Shown: positions 17,657-27,001, counted from the first letter of the stretch. The stretch is DNA of 64,000 bases from Acinetobacter vivianii (GCF_014635885.1 NZ_BMDR01000008.1:62001-126000), one strand, 5' to 3'. Notes: generated from the letters alone by a model not told the origin. Program-made: numbers and translations.

Positions 17657-18322
17657 ATGCCTTTAAACGACAACTTTATTTATGCTCCTCCGCAACATGC
17701 TTTAGAAATCATCTATGAAGATGAGGACTTAATTATGGTGAATAAGCCTGCGGGACTATTGTCTGTCATGGGGCGTTTACCCGAGCATCAAGACAGTGCT
17801 TATTTACGGGTTTTAGAACAGCATCCAGCTGCCAAAGTGACGCATCGTCTGGATATGGCGACCTCTGGATTGTTGATGTTTGCCAAGCATCGGGAAGCAG
17901 AAGTGGCGGTCAGTAAAATGTTTCAGGCACGAACCGTCAAAAAATACTATGAAGCACTGGTACAAGGTGAAATTCAGGCCGAGGGGAGTGTTGACGTTCC
18001 ACTCATTACCGATTGGGAAAACCGTCCACGTCAGATGGTGCATTTTGAGCTGGGCAAGCAAGCCAAAACCTTATTTCAACGCATCCAGTATGATGCCGCA
18101 ACTGATCAAAGCCGTGTTCGTTTGGAGCCAGTGACAGGTCGTTCACATCAACTGCGGGTGCATATGATGCACATTGGTCATCCGATCATGGGCGATAAAC
18201 TCTATCATCCTGAGCCTGCCAAGTTTCATTTAAAACGTATGGCGCTGCATGCTGCCTATCTGGCATTTCAGCATCCACTTAAGTTGCATGAAATTGAAAT
18301 TCATTCTGAGGTAAAATTCTAA
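17657..18322 (+). CDS. rluA: Pseudouridine synthase RluA
   Basis: The 221-residue protein has the RluA-family active-site motif HRLDMATSGLLMFAK with the catalytic aspartate, preceded by VNKPAGLLSV and followed by PVTGRSHQLRVHM. No S4 domain is present. Size and the HRLDMATSG motif match E. coli RluA (219 residues), which makes pseudouridine at 23S rRNA 746 and tRNA position 32. The open frame starts earlier, but ATG 17657 gives the family's N-terminus. It is followed after 25 bases by an acetyltransferase gene, probably on the same transcript. Confidence 0.88.
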   Translation: MPLNDNFIYAPPQHALEIIYEDEDLIMVNKPAGLLSVMGRLPEHQDSAYLRVLEQHPAAKVTHRLDMATSGLLMFAKHREAEVAVSKMFQARTVKKYYEALVQGEIQAEGSVDVPLITDWENRPRQMVHFELGKQAKTLFQRIQYDAATDQSRVRLEPVTGRSHQLRVHMMHIGHPIMGDKLYHPEPAKFHLKRMALHAAYLAFQHPLKLHEIEIHSEVKF

Positions 18323-18347
18323 AAGACAACAATAAATAGGCAGGCTG

Positions 18348-18830
18348 ATGTATTCGATTCAACAGGTGCTCTGGCAAACCTTGCTGCCTATGCAACAAGC
18401 ACAACTCAAGACTTTGCTGCTCGAAGCCGATCCAGATTGGGCGCAAGTTTCAAGTTATCTGTTTCAATCGAATCTATTCCTGATGCTGGATGAGCAGGCA
18501 CAGATCATTGCTCAGTTATGTTTATTCAAAACGAATGATCAAGCTGAAATTAAAAATCTGACTGTGGCCGAAAGCTATCAAGGACAGGGCTTGGCTAAAA
18601 GATTGATTCAACATGCAATAGAATATGCCAAACAGATGCATATCCATACTTTATGGGTCAAGACGGGCAACTCCAGTCTGGATCAATTGGCACTTTATCA
18701 AAAATGTGGCTTTCGTATGTCGCACATAGAACGTGATGTGTTTAGAGATTATCCAGCACCAATTTATGAAAATGGGATTCGTTGTTTAGATCAGGTGGTG
18801 TTGTGCTTGGACTGTATTGAAATACAGTAA
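18348..18830 (+). CDS. GNAT-family N-acetyltransferase
   Basis: The 160-residue protein has the GNAT acetyl-CoA-binding motif VAESYQGQGLAKRLIQHAIE (about residues 77-96) and the later LYQKCGFR motif. These are diagnostic for the fold but not for the substrate. No second domain is present. It follows rluA closely and may be co-transcribed. The acceptor could be a protein, an amino acid or a small amine. Confidence 0.85.
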   Translation: MYSIQQVLWQTLLPMQQAQLKTLLLEADPDWAQVSSYLFQSNLFLMLDEQAQIIAQLCLFKTNDQAEIKNLTVAESYQGQGLAKRLIQHAIEYAKQMHIHTLWVKTGNSSLDQLALYQKCGFRMSHIERDVFRDYPAPIYENGIRCLDQVVLCLDCIEIQ

Positions 18831-18956
18831 GCCACGATATTTTAGATTGATCGTTTTTTGACTACAATATTCCTATTAACACGTATAAAAATTGAAATAA
18901 AAATCGGTTAACCTATAGCCAAATATCAACTCCAAAACACAACAAAGGATATGCAT

Positions 18957-19325
18957 ATGACACGTGACTATGACAAATTTCCAGATAATGATAACGGCAA
19001 CGTATTGTGGCAAATGGTTGAAGATGGCAATGACCTGAATGAGCCACATGAAGTTGAATTTTCGATTGTTTTTGAGAAGCAAGAACAAATTGAAAAATGT
19101 GCTTTACACCTTTTGCATCAAGAACAGAAAATTTCCCTGTTTCAGGAAGAACAGCACTCGGACGGCTCTGATCTGTGGGTTCTGAATATTCACGTTAACA
19201 TGACGCTCGAATACGAAGACATTGCAGATCTGGAAGAATGGATGACCCGTATCGCGCAGGAGTTTAATGGTGAATATGATGGCTGGGGTTGTATGAGTTA
19301 TATTTACGATGAAGAAGATGAGTAG
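18957..19325 (+). CDS. RraB-like ribonuclease E inhibitor domain protein
   Basis: The 122-residue acidic protein starts MTRDYDKFPDNDNGNVLWQM and has EDGNDLNEPHEVEFSIVF and a final GEYDGWGCMSY motif, the pattern of the RraB / DUF1260-type family. E. coli RraB binds RNase E and changes the RNA degradosome; whether this protein does so is not shown. ATGs at 18951 and 18957 are both in frame. AAAGGA at 18944-18949 is too close to the first, so 18957 was taken. A strong terminator follows. Confidence 0.8.
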   Translation: MTRDYDKFPDNDNGNVLWQMVEDGNDLNEPHEVEFSIVFEKQEQIEKCALHLLHQEQKISLFQEEQHSDGSDLWVLNIHVNMTLEYEDIADLEEWMTRIAQEFNGEYDGWGCMSYIYDEEDE

Positions 19326-19347
19326 TCTTACAGCTGTTTGAATAAAA

Positions 19348-19362
19348 GCCCTAATTAAGGGC
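19348..19362. terminator. Terminator between the RraB-like gene and the Lrp gene
   Basis: GCCCT-AATTA-AGGGC hairpin with A-run before and T-run after; it can serve both converging genes. Confidence 0.85.
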
Positions 19363-19379
19363 TTTTTTATTGCTGGATG

Positions 19380-19850
19380 CTACACACCCATATCCAGATA
19401 CAAAGATTCTTTCACTTCTTCCATCACCACATAGCTATGCGAAGAAGCAGAGGCTGGCAGTTTTTTCAGTAAATCCCCTAAGAGACGACGGTAAGCACTC
19501 ATTTCTTTGAGACGCGCCTTCACCAGATAATCAAACTCCCCTGAAATCAGATGGCATTCCAATACTTCTGGGATATCCACCAAATCACGTGCGACCTGAT
19601 CAAATACATCGCCTGATTTTGCTGACAGTTTAATTTCCAGAAACACTAACAGGTTACGATCGACATATTCTGGATTAAGTCGGGCGTAGTAACCCATGAT
19701 GATGCCTTCACGTTCTAAGCGCTTGACCCGTTCTGAACAAGGCGTGGTCGATAAGTTGACCCGTGAAGCCAGTTCACTAATCGCAATACGTCCTTCTCGT
19801 TGCAAAATATCTAAAATCAGGCGATCAATACGGTCTAATTTACGCATCAT
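19380..19850 (-). CDS. dadR: Lrp/AsnC-family regulator of the dad locus
   Basis: The 156-residue protein has an AsnC-type helix-turn-helix (ISELASRVNLSTTPCSERVK, about residues 24-43) and a C-terminal RAM domain (GEFDYLVKAR). It is transcribed away from dadA. In Pseudomonas and Acinetobacter an Lrp-type regulator of this size in this place responds to alanine and activates dadAX; the symbol rests on that arrangement. Two tandem ATG codons start the frame (19850 and 19847); AAGGGA upstream fits the second slightly better. It could also be the general Lrp of the cell. Confidence 0.83.
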   Translation of the reverse strand: MMRKLDRIDRLILDILQREGRIAISELASRVNLSTTPCSERVKRLEREGIIMGYYARLNPEYVDRNLLVFLEIKLSAKSGDVFDQVARDLVDIPEVLECHLISGEFDYLVKARLKEMSAYRRLLGDLLKKLPASASSHSYVVMEEVKESLYLDMGV

Positions 19851-19947
19851 ATATTCCCTTTTATTTTAATTTTTTCGTGACGAAAACATCAAATTACCTA
19901 GATTATACCCATAAAATCAGTGAAAAAAACTATTGATCCAAAAATAT

Positions 19948-19966
19948 ACTAGTTAAATAAACTAGT
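19948..19966. promoter_or_regulatory. Inverted repeat in the dadR-dadA intergenic region
   Basis: ACTAGT (19948-19953) and ACTAGT (19961-19966) flank the AT-rich spacer TAAATAA just before the dadA ribosome site. Lrp-type proteins bind AT-rich imperfect palindromes of about this size, so this is a candidate regulator site. Confidence 0.5.
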
Positions 19967-19986
19967 GTGTGCGTGAGGGAACGACA

Positions 19987-21243
19987 ATGCGCGTAATCGT
20001 TTTAGGAAGTGGCGTCATTGGTGTGGCAAGTGCCTATTATCTTGCACAACAAGGTGCGCAAGTGACGGTGCTTGACCGTCAATCAGGACCTGCAAAAGAA
20101 ACCAGCTTTGGTAACGCAGGCCAAATCTCCCCAGGATATTCGACGCCGTGGGCTGCTCCCGGTATTCCTTTTAAAGCCGTTAAGTGGATGTTCCAGCATC
20201 ATGCACCATTAGCCATTAATATTGATGGCAGCATGTGGCAGTTGCAGTGGATGGCACAGATGCTGAAAAACTGTAATCCACAAAGCTATGCGGTGAATAA
20301 AGAACGCATGATGCGTGTTGCAGAATACAGCCGTGACTGCTTACGTGACTTAAGAGCGAAAACAGGCATCAACTACGAAAACCGTGCCAAGGGTACGCTA
20401 CAGGTGTTCCGTAGCGAAGCACAGCTTGAAGCGGTGCAGCGTGATATTGAAGTACTCAAAGAGTGTGGTGTTGATTTTGATTTGTTGAACGCTCAAGAGT
20501 TGGGTGCTGTCGAACCCGCTTTAGCCTTTACCGATAAACTAGTGGGTGGTTTACATTTGCCGAATGATGAAACAGGCGATTGTTACCTGTTTACCAATGC
20601 TTTAGCAAAACTGGCGCAAGACTTGGGCGTGGACTTCAAGTTCGATCAAAATGTCGAGAATCTGATTGTTGAAGGTGATCAGATCAAAGGTGTGGTGGTC
20701 AATGGTGAAGTCCTGACTGCCGATCGCTATGTCTTGGCCTTTGGTAGTTATTCACGTGATTTCCTCAAGCCGCTTGAGCTGAATTTGCCTGTTTATCCAG
20801 TGAAAGGTTATTCACTGACTATTCCAATTGTAGAACCAAAATTTGCACCTCAATCAACGGTACTGGATGAAACTTATAAAGTTGCCTTAACCCGTTTTGA
20901 CCAGCGTATTCGTGTCGGTGGTATGGCAGAACTGAGTGGTTTTAACCTAGGTCTGAAAGAAGATCGCCGTGCCACGCTGGAAATGGTGACTCAGGACTTG
21001 TTCCCGGGCGGTGACTTGACTCAGGCATCATTCTGGACCGGCTTACGTCCGATGACCCCAGACAGTACCCCGATTATTGGTGCAACAAAATATAAGAATC
21101 TGTTCCTGAATACAGGTCACGGTACATTAGGTTGGACCATGGCATGTGGTTCTGGCAAATTGATCAGTGATCTGGTAATGAATCATCGCCCAGATATCAG
21201 TACAGATGGTTTATCTATCCAGCGTTATTCACACGCCGCATAA
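19987..21243 (+). CDS. dadA: D-amino acid dehydrogenase DadA
   Basis: The 418-residue flavoprotein starts with the FAD-binding dinucleotide fold [20 protein letters not shown] and ends with [16 protein letters not shown], both typical of DadA. It oxidises D-alanine and other D-amino acids to imino acids, which become keto acids, and feeds electrons to the respiratory chain at the inner membrane. The frame opens at a GTG at 19969, but ATG 19987 preceded by GAGGGA gives the FAD fold at the N-terminus as in the family. It is followed by dadX after 24 bases. Confidence 0.96.
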   Translation: MRVIVLGSGVIGVASAYYLAQQGAQVTVLDRQSGPAKETSFGNAGQISPGYSTPWAAPGIPFKAVKWMFQHHAPLAINIDGSMWQLQWMAQMLKNCNPQSYAVNKERMMRVAEYSRDCLRDLRAKTGINYENRAKGTLQVFRSEAQLEAVQRDIEVLKECGVDFDLLNAQELGAVEPALAFTDKLVGGLHLPNDETGDCYLFTNALAKLAQDLGVDFKFDQNVENLIVEGDQIKGVVVNGEVLTADRYVLAFGSYSRDFLKPLELNLPVYPVKGYSLTIPIVEPKFAPQSTVLDETYKVALTRFDQRIRVGGMAELSGFNLGLKEDRRATLEMVTQDLFPGGDLTQASFWTGLRPMTPDSTPIIGATKYKNLFLNTGHGTLGWTMACGSGKLISDLVMNHRPDISTDGLSIQRYSHAA

Positions 21244-21267
21244 ATATGGTTTACAAGGAAGTTTAGT

Positions 21268-22371
21268 ATGCCTCGTCCGATTACTGCGGTGATCCATGCC
21301 CAAGCCTTACGCCAGAATCTGGCGGTGGTCAGGCAGTCTGTACCCGACAGCAAAGTCTTTGCTGTGGTCAAAGCCAATGCTTATGGGCATGGGATTGAAC
21401 GGGTCTATGAATCTTTTAAAAGTGCCGATGGTTTTGCTTTACTCGATATCGAGGAAGCAAAACGTTTGCGCGCTTTAGGCTGGACAGGCCCGATTTTACT
21501 GCTTGAAGGAATTTTCTCCCCACAAGACCTGTTTGATTGTGCACAGTACCAATTAAGTTTTACGGTGCATAGCGAGCAGCAAATGGTCTGGTTGCAGCAC
21601 CATCCGTATCCAGCGCAGTTTGATATTTTCATGAAAATGAACAGTGGCATGAACCGTTTGGGTTTCAAGCCACAGCAATATCGTGAGATCTGGCAGCAAC
21701 TTAGCCAATCAGACAAAATTGCCAGTATTACCCATATGATGCATTTTTCTGATGCGGATGGAGAGCGTTTTGGTCAGAAGGGCATTGACTATCAACTCAG
21801 CGAATTTGAAGCCACGATTCAGGATTTACCGGGTGAAAGATCGGTCAGTAATAGTGCTGCAATCTTAAGATATCAAAATCAATTGCAATCGGATTACGTG
21901 CGTGGCGGCATCATGCTGTACGGCAGTTCTCCCGATTATCCCAAACACAGCATTCAGGACTGGGGCCTTGCCCCGACCATGAGCTTGCGCAGCGAAATCA
22001 TTGCTGTGCAGCAGCTCAATGCCAATGAAAGTGTGGGTTATGGTTCCAGCTATGTGGCCGAACAACCAATCAGGATCGGTATTGTGGCCTGTGGTTATGC
22101 CGATGGTTACCAACGGATTTCAGCAACAGGTACGCCAGTACTGGTCAATGGGATTCGAACCCGAACCATTGGTCGTGTCAGCATGGATATGTTGGCGGTG
22201 GACTTAACCCCGATCAGTGATGCGCAAGTGGGCAGTGAAGTAGTGCTATGGGGTCAATCCAGCACAGGAACAATTTTACCTATTGACGATGTCGCAGCGA
22301 CCTCAGGCACGATCGGTTATGAACTGATGTGCGGCGTGACGGCACGTGTCAATTTTATCAATCAGGAATAA
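21268..22371 (+). CDS. dadX: Catabolic alanine racemase DadX
   Basis: The 367-residue fold-III PLP enzyme has AVVKANAYGHG with the PLP lysine at residue 35 and SMDMLAVDL near the C-terminal tyrosine region. It interconverts L- and D-alanine. Its place directly after dadA points to the catabolic isozyme that makes D-alanine for DadA; a second biosynthetic alr is expected elsewhere. The gene ends ten bases before the ridA start, so dadA-dadX-ridA are most likely one operon. Confidence 0.95.
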   Translation: MPRPITAVIHAQALRQNLAVVRQSVPDSKVFAVVKANAYGHGIERVYESFKSADGFALLDIEEAKRLRALGWTGPILLLEGIFSPQDLFDCAQYQLSFTVHSEQQMVWLQHHPYPAQFDIFMKMNSGMNRLGFKPQQYREIWQQLSQSDKIASITHMMHFSDADGERFGQKGIDYQLSEFEATIQDLPGERSVSNSAAILRYQNQLQSDYVRGGIMLYGSSPDYPKHSIQDWGLAPTMSLRSEIIAVQQLNANESVGYGSSYVAEQPIRIGIVACGYADGYQRISATGTPVLVNGIRTRTIGRVSMDMLAVDLTPISDAQVGSEVVLWGQSSTGTILPIDDVAATSGTIGYELMCGVTARVNFINQE

Positions 22372-22381
22372 GGAAATAATC

Positions 22382-22741
22382 ATGTCAAATTCAGATATTC
22401 AAAAGATCAATACCAACGAAGTGATGAGTGCGATAACCGTATTCAATAAGGTGGTGTATTTGTCTGGTCAGGTGCCTAAAAATGCGGATCTGGATATTGA
22501 AGGACAAACCCGTGAAGTCCTTGCAACGATCGAACAGTTACTTGCTTCAGCAGGGACAGATAAATCTCGCTTGCTCTCTGCACAACTGTTTTTAAAAGAT
22601 CTTTCAGATTTCCCTGTGGTCAACACCATCTGGATTGACTGGTTAAAAGGTCATGTTGCGCCTTCACGTGCGACCATTCAGGCTGATCTGGTGAATCCAA
22701 AGTGGTTGATCGAAATTGCGGTTGTTGCAGCACAAAAATAA
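22382..22741 (+). CDS. ridA: RidA-family enamine/imine deaminase
   Basis: The 119-residue protein belongs to the RidA (YjgF/UK114) family, with VVYLSGQVP near the N-terminus, the arginine in PSRATIQADL and the acidic LIEIAVVA strand that lines the active site. RidA proteins hydrolyse reactive imines and enamines. Here it follows the gene of a dehydrogenase that releases an imine, so a dedicated role in clearing 2-iminopropionate is likely. The start at 22382 has a weak AAGGAA site. The stop codon lies within the left arm of a terminator hairpin. Confidence 0.9.
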   Translation: MSNSDIQKINTNEVMSAITVFNKVVYLSGQVPKNADLDIEGQTREVLATIEQLLASAGTDKSRLLSAQLFLKDLSDFPVVNTIWIDWLKGHVAPSRATIQADLVNPKWLIEIAVVAAQK

Positions 22742-22757
22742 AGCGATCCGCTTTATT
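22737..22757 (+). terminator. Terminator overlapping the ridA stop codon
   Basis: AATAAAGCG (22737-22745) and CGCTTTATT (22749-22757) form a stem with a three-base loop followed by T residues. The TAA stop at 22739-22741 is inside the stem. Confidence 0.78.
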
Positions 22758-22845
22758 TTTGCTTAAAAAATATAAAAAAAGAAGAAAAGTAACGTATTTG
22801 CAGTAGATAAAACGTAGTGAGATACGTATTTTCTTGCAATTAAAA

Positions 22846-22905
22846 ATGAGTCAGCCCGCAGGAATGGACGGCTAGCAATAGCACAACAATAACAGGCTGG
22901 CTCAT
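22846..22905 (+). promoter_or_regulatory. Possible structured leader of cycA
   Basis: ATGAGTCAGCC (22846-22856) pairs over 11 positions with GGCTGGCTCAT (22895-22905), with one G-U wobble, enclosing 38 bases. It lies shortly before the cycA ribosome site. No known riboswitch was recognised. Confidence 0.35.
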
Positions 22906-22933
22906 GAGGGAATCGTAAAAAGGAACTTTTGTT

Positions 22934-24370
22934 ATGACGGTTACACATCAACAGTCAGAAGGCGAACAGTCGCCCCATGACTTGCAGCGCAAACTCTCTA
23001 ATCGCCATTTGCAACTGATTGCAATTGGTGGTGCCATCGGTACGGGTCTGTTCATGGGCTCAGGAAAAACCATTTCACTTGCAGGCCCATCGATTCTGTT
23101 TATTTACATGATTATCGGTGGGATGTTTTTCTTTTTGATGCGTGCACTCGGCGAGTTGCTGCTGGCAAATTTACACTATAAATCTTTTGTGGACATGGCT
23201 CATGACCTGATTGGTCCTTGGGCTGGTTATTATCTAGGCTGGACCTACTGGTTGGGCTGGGTTCTGGTCGGGATTGCCGATCTGGCCGCCGTGATCAATT
23301 ATTTAACCTTCTGGCTGCCCGAAGGCACCATGTTTACCCCGATCGGGCAGGCCGCGATCAGTGCAGGCTGTGTCCTGTTTGTCCTGTTCTTAAACCTGCT
23401 GACGGTACGTTTGTTTGGTGAAGTTGAATTCTGGTTTGCCTTGATCAAGATTCTGGCTATCCTCGGTTTAATTGGTGTTGGTGGCTATATGATCTTTAGC
23501 CATTTTCAGGCTCCGCATGGGACGGTCGCATCGCTCAGTAATGTCTGGTCTCATGGCGGGATGTTCCCTAAAGGACTGGATGGTTTTTTGGCGGGTTTCC
23601 AGATTGCAGTCTTTGCCTTTGTCGGGGTAGAGCTGATTGGAACGACCGCGGCTGAAACCAAAGATCCGCATAAGAACCTGCCAAAAGCGATTAATGCGAT
23701 TCCGATCCGTATTATTCTGTTTTATGTACTGGCTTTACTGGTAGTGATGTCGGTCACGCCATGGAATATTATCCGTGCCGACAAGAGCCCATTTGTGGAA
23801 TTATTCATGAATGCGGGGATTGTGACCTCAGCCATTATCATGAATCTGGTGGTGCTATCTTCGGTCATGTCTTCCATGAACAGTGGGGTATTCTCGACCA
23901 GCCGTATGTTGTTTGGTCTGTCTAAAGATGGTCAGGCACCGAATGCATTTGGGCGGTTATCAAAAAGTGCTGTACCTGCTAATGGTTTGATCTTTTCATG
24001 TGTGTTTATTATGGGTGGTGCAGTACTGCAATACTTTGTACCGAATACCCTTGAAGCCTTTACTTTGGCAAGTTCGCTTTGTGTGATTCTATTCATCAGT
24101 GTCTGGAGTCTGATTATGGTGTGCTATATCCGCTACCGTAAGTTACGCCCAGAATTGCATGCTCAATCGAAGTTTAAAATGCCAGGTGGTGTATTCATGT
24201 CCTATGTGGTGATTGCCTTCTTGCTATTTGCACTGGTGATCTTGGCATTGGAACCAGATACCTTAAAAGCACTCTATGTCAGTCCATTATGGGTGATTCT
24301 GTTGGCGGTGACCTATCAGTTGCTGTATAAGCCAAGAATGAAAAAACTCGGTCGTGAACTGGTGCAATAA
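22934..24370 (+). CDS. cycA: D-alanine/D-serine/glycine transporter CycA
   Basis: The 478-residue amino acid permease (APC superfamily, AAT family) starts with a polar stretch and LSNRHLQLIAIGGAIGTGLF, the classic first-helix motif, and has about 12 membrane helices. The FVGVELIGTTAAETKDP motif in the middle is also typical. Length and sequence fit CycA, and the dad locus in front supplies a reason: uptake of D-alanine, D-serine and glycine for catabolism. It follows a terminator, so it probably has its own promoter in the 22760-22930 stretch. An AAGGAA ribosome site is present. Confidence 0.9.
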   Translation: MTVTHQQSEGEQSPHDLQRKLSNRHLQLIAIGGAIGTGLFMGSGKTISLAGPSILFIYMIIGGMFFFLMRALGELLLANLHYKSFVDMAHDLIGPWAGYYLGWTYWLGWVLVGIADLAAVINYLTFWLPEGTMFTPIGQAAISAGCVLFVLFLNLLTVRLFGEVEFWFALIKILAILGLIGVGGYMIFSHFQAPHGTVASLSNVWSHGGMFPKGLDGFLAGFQIAVFAFVGVELIGTTAAETKDPHKNLPKAINAIPIRIILFYVLALLVVMSVTPWNIIRADKSPFVELFMNAGIVTSAIIMNLVVLSSVMSSMNSGVFSTSRMLFGLSKDGQAPNAFGRLSKSAVPANGLIFSCVFIMGGAVLQYFVPNTLEAFTLASSLCVILFISVWSLIMVCYIRYRKLRPELHAQSKFKMPGGVFMSYVVIAFLLFALVILALEPDTLKALYVSPLWVILLAVTYQLLYKPRMKKLGRELVQ

Positions 24371-24391
24371 ATCATACTGAGTTGATTAAAG

Positions 24392-24411
24392 GCCGATCTA
24401 TAGAGATCGGC
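24392..24411. terminator. Terminator after cycA
   Basis: GCCGATCT-ATAG-AGATCGGC hairpin followed by a T-run; the A-run before it could also serve the convergent LysR gene. Confidence 0.88.
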
Positions 24412-24436
24412 TTTTTTATGCTTTGGTTGGATCGGT

Positions 24437-25318
24437 TTAATCTACCAGTAACTGTTGGTATTGATCTGCCTGTTTACGTAAATAGTCCCAAACTAGTTTG
24501 ATGCGCGGATCATGTTGTAGATCCACAAAAGTCAGCATCCAGAAGGTATGGGTAAAGCGCACTTGCTGTTCTAACACGGCTTCAAGCTCAGGTTTATCAT
24601 CGGCCAGAAACTTGGGCAAAATGGCCAGTCCTGCGCCTGCACTCACTGCAATTTGTTGTGCGAGAATACTGCTGCTCCGGAAGTTGGCGGTTAGCTTCAA
24701 AGGTAAACGTTCCAGACAATACAGCTCAGGGCTATACACCAGATCATCAATATAATTGACGAAACGATGTTGGGTTAAATCATCCAGCCCACGAATTGGC
24801 GGGTTTTGTGCCAGATAGTGCTGACTGCCATAAATCTTTAAACAATAATCAGAGAGTCGGGTAATGATATAAGGCCCCGAGGTTGGACGCTCAATCGACA
24901 CCACAATATCCGCTTCACGATGCGACAACTTAATCATTTTCGGTACGGGAATCAGGTCAATGGTGAGCAATGGATATTGGATCGAAAACTCCGCCAGCAA
25001 ACGGGCTAAAAATGCGGTACCAAAGCCTTCGGGTGTGCCAATTCGCACACGTCCCTGTAAGGGCTGATGCGGTTTATCGATCTGTAGGAAGGCCTGTTCC
25101 ATTTGTTCAACACGTGGAACCAGCGCCATACCTTCGAGGGTAAGCTCATACCCCGTTGCTTCACGTTTAAATAAAGTGGTGCCTAAAGCTTGTTCCAAAG
25201 CCTGAATGCGTCTGGCGACAGTACTATGTTCGACCCCAATCACGCGTGCTGCATTGGTCAAGGTCTTGGTTCTTGCCAAAACCAGAAAAAATTGTAGATG
25301 ATCCCAATCCACTTTCAT
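24437..25318 (-). CDS. LysR-family regulator divergent from mmsA
   Basis: The 293-residue protein starts MKVDWDHLQFFLVLARTKTL and has the LysR winged helix (NAARVIGVEHSTVARRIQAL), followed by the two-lobed effector domain. The open frame extends to 25414, but the ATG at 25316-25318 begins the standard LysR N-terminus. It is transcribed away from the valine/3-hydroxyisobutyrate genes and is most likely their regulator; P. aeruginosa uses an AraC-type MmsR at the comparable place. A TGTGCA/TGCACA inverted repeat lies just upstream of its start. Confidence 0.87.
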   Translation of the reverse strand: MKVDWDHLQFFLVLARTKTLTNAARVIGVEHSTVARRIQALEQALGTTLFKREATGYELTLEGMALVPRVEQMEQAFLQIDKPHQPLQGRVRIGTPEGFGTAFLARLLAEFSIQYPLLTIDLIPVPKMIKLSHREADIVVSIERPTSGPYIITRLSDYCLKIYGSQHYLAQNPPIRGLDDLTQHRFVNYIDDLVYSPELYCLERLPLKLTANFRSSSILAQQIAVSAGAGLAILPKFLADDKPELEAVLEQQVRFTHTFWMLTFVDLQHDPRIKLVWDYLRKQADQYQQLLVD

Positions 25319-25333
25319 TGTTATTGTATTCCC

Positions 25334-25349
25334 TGTGCATATTTGCACA
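25334..25349. promoter_or_regulatory. Inverted repeat, likely LysR operator in the mms control region
   Basis: TGTGCA (25334-25339) and TGCACA (25344-25349) are separated by four bases and contain a T-N11-A pattern. A further TGCATGA half-site follows at about 25357. The site lies 16 bases upstream of the LysR start. Confidence 0.6.
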
Positions 25350-25483
25350 ATAATCGTGCATGAATTTCCATTGGTGGTCAAAGCTTTCTTTGTTAGTCTC
25401 AGATAAAAGCCCAATCAGGAAAATACCACCAAAGTGTATTTCCGATGATTTAACACAATAAAAATACGACCTATGGAGAGGTT

Positions 25484-27001
25484 ATGAATACAATCCAGAA
25501 CATCCAGTTGGAAACCGCCAAATTACTCATTAACGGCAATTTTATCGAGTCTGAAACACAGCAATGGCAAGACATTGTCAACCCCGCGACTCAGGAAGTG
25601 ATTGGTCGTGTACCCTTTGCAACGGCTCAGGAAGTTGATGCTGCAATCCAAGCTGCACAAGACGCTTTTGCTTCATGGCGTCAAACCCCGATTCAGGCAC
25701 GTATGCGTATCATGCTCAAACTGCAAGAACTGATTCGTGCCAACATGAAAGAAATTGCACAGGTACTGACTGCCGAACAAGGTAAAACGCTGGCGGATGC
25801 GGAAGGTGATATTCAACGCGGTTTAGAGGTGGTTGAACATGCTTGTTCAGTCGGAACCTTGCAAATGGGTGAATACGTCGAAGGTGTGGCGCGTGGTGTT
25901 GATACTTATACCTTGCAGCAGCCGTTGGGCGTGTGCGCGGGCATTACACCGTTTAATTTCCCAGCCATGATTCCGTTGTGGATGTTCCCGATGGCGATCG
26001 TTTGTGGCAATACCTTTGTTTTAAAACCATCCGAACAAGATCCACTTTCGACCATGATGCTGGTAGAGCTGGCGATTCAGGCAGGCATTCCAGCGGGTGT
26101 GCTCAATGTCGTGCATGGCGGTAAAGAAGTGGTGGATCATCTATGTACCCATACTAATATTAAAGCGATTTCATTTGTCGGTTCGACTGCGGTCGGTACG
26201 CATGTGTATAACCTTGCAGGACAACATGGCAAACGTGTGCAGTCGATGATGGGCGCCAAAAACCATGTTGCCGTAATGCCAGATGCCAATAAAGAACAAA
26301 CCCTGAATGCCTTGGTGGGTGCGGCTTTTGGTGCAGCAGGGCAACGCTGTATGGCGTTGTCAGTTGCGGTGATGGTCGGTGATAGTAAACACTGGATTCC
26401 AGAATTGGTTGAAAAAGCCAAGACTTTAAAAGTGAATGCAGGACATGAGCCAAATACCGATATTGGCCCAGTCATTTCAAAACGTGCGAAAGCGCGGGTG
26501 TTGGACTTAATTGATAGCGGTGTCGAGCAAGGGGCTGAGCTGCTACTTGATGGTCGCGATGTTCAGGTGCAAGGCTATGAAGCCGGCAACTTTGTCGGGG
26601 CGACGATTTTTAGTGGCGTGAATACCGACATGCGTATTTATAAAGAAGAAATCTTTGGCCCAGTACTGTCGATTATTTGTGTTGATACGCTTGAAGAAGC
26701 GATTGCGTTGATCAATGCCAATCCATTTGGTAATGGCGTAGGATTATTCACGCAAAGTGGTGCGATTGCGCGTACTTTCCAGAACCTGATTGATATCGGT
26801 CAGGTGGGGATCAACATTCCGATTCCAGTGCCTGTACCCTTCTTTAGCTTTACTGGTTCCCGTGGTTCAAAACTTGGTGATTTGGGACCTTACGGCAAAC
26901 AGGCAGTGCAGTTCTATACCCAAACCAAAACCATTACCAGTCGCTGGTTTGAAGATAGCCACGAAGTGGGCGCTGTAAACACAACCATTAGTTTACGTTA
27001 A
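25484..27001 (+). CDS. mmsA: Methylmalonate-semialdehyde dehydrogenase (CoA-acylating) MmsA
   Basis: The 505-residue aldehyde dehydrogenase has the catalytic cysteine 289 in [14 protein letters not shown] and the [18 protein letters not shown]-terminal motif. MmsA-type enzymes differ from other aldehyde dehydrogenases in their MALSVAV sequence after the cysteine and in using CoA; they turn methylmalonate semialdehyde into propionyl-CoA and CO2 with NAD. A GGAGAGG ribosome site precedes the ATG. mmsB follows after 11 bases. It is the first gene of the valine block and its product feeds the methylcitrate cycle. Confidence 0.94.
   Translation: MNTIQNIQLETAKLLINGNFIESETQQWQDIVNPATQEVIGRVPFATAQEVDAAIQAAQDAFASWRQTPIQARMRIMLKLQELIRANMKEIAQVLTAEQGKTLADAEGDIQRGLEVVEHACSVGTLQMGEYVEGVARGVDTYTLQQPLGVCAGITPFNFPAMIPLWMFPMAIVCGNTFVLKPSEQDPLSTMMLVELAIQAGIPAGVLNVVHGGKEVVDHLCTHTNIKAISFVGSTAVGTHVYNLAGQHGKRVQSMMGAKNHVAVMPDANKEQTLNALVGAAFGAAGQRCMALSVAVMVGDSKHWIPELVEKAKTLKVNAGHEPNTDIGPVISKRAKARVLDLIDSGVEQGAELLLDGRDVQVQGYEAGNFVGATIFSGVNTDMRIYKEEIFGPVLSIICVDTLEEAIALINANPFGNGVGLFTQSGAIARTFQNLIDIGQVGINIPIPVPVPFFSFTGSRGSKLGDLGPYGKQAVQFYTQTKTITSRWFEDSHEVGAVNTTISLR

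Noticed and set aside
22846..22905. Glycine riboswitch before cycA
   Set aside because: The conserved glycine-aptamer core is absent; only a simple long-range stem is seen.
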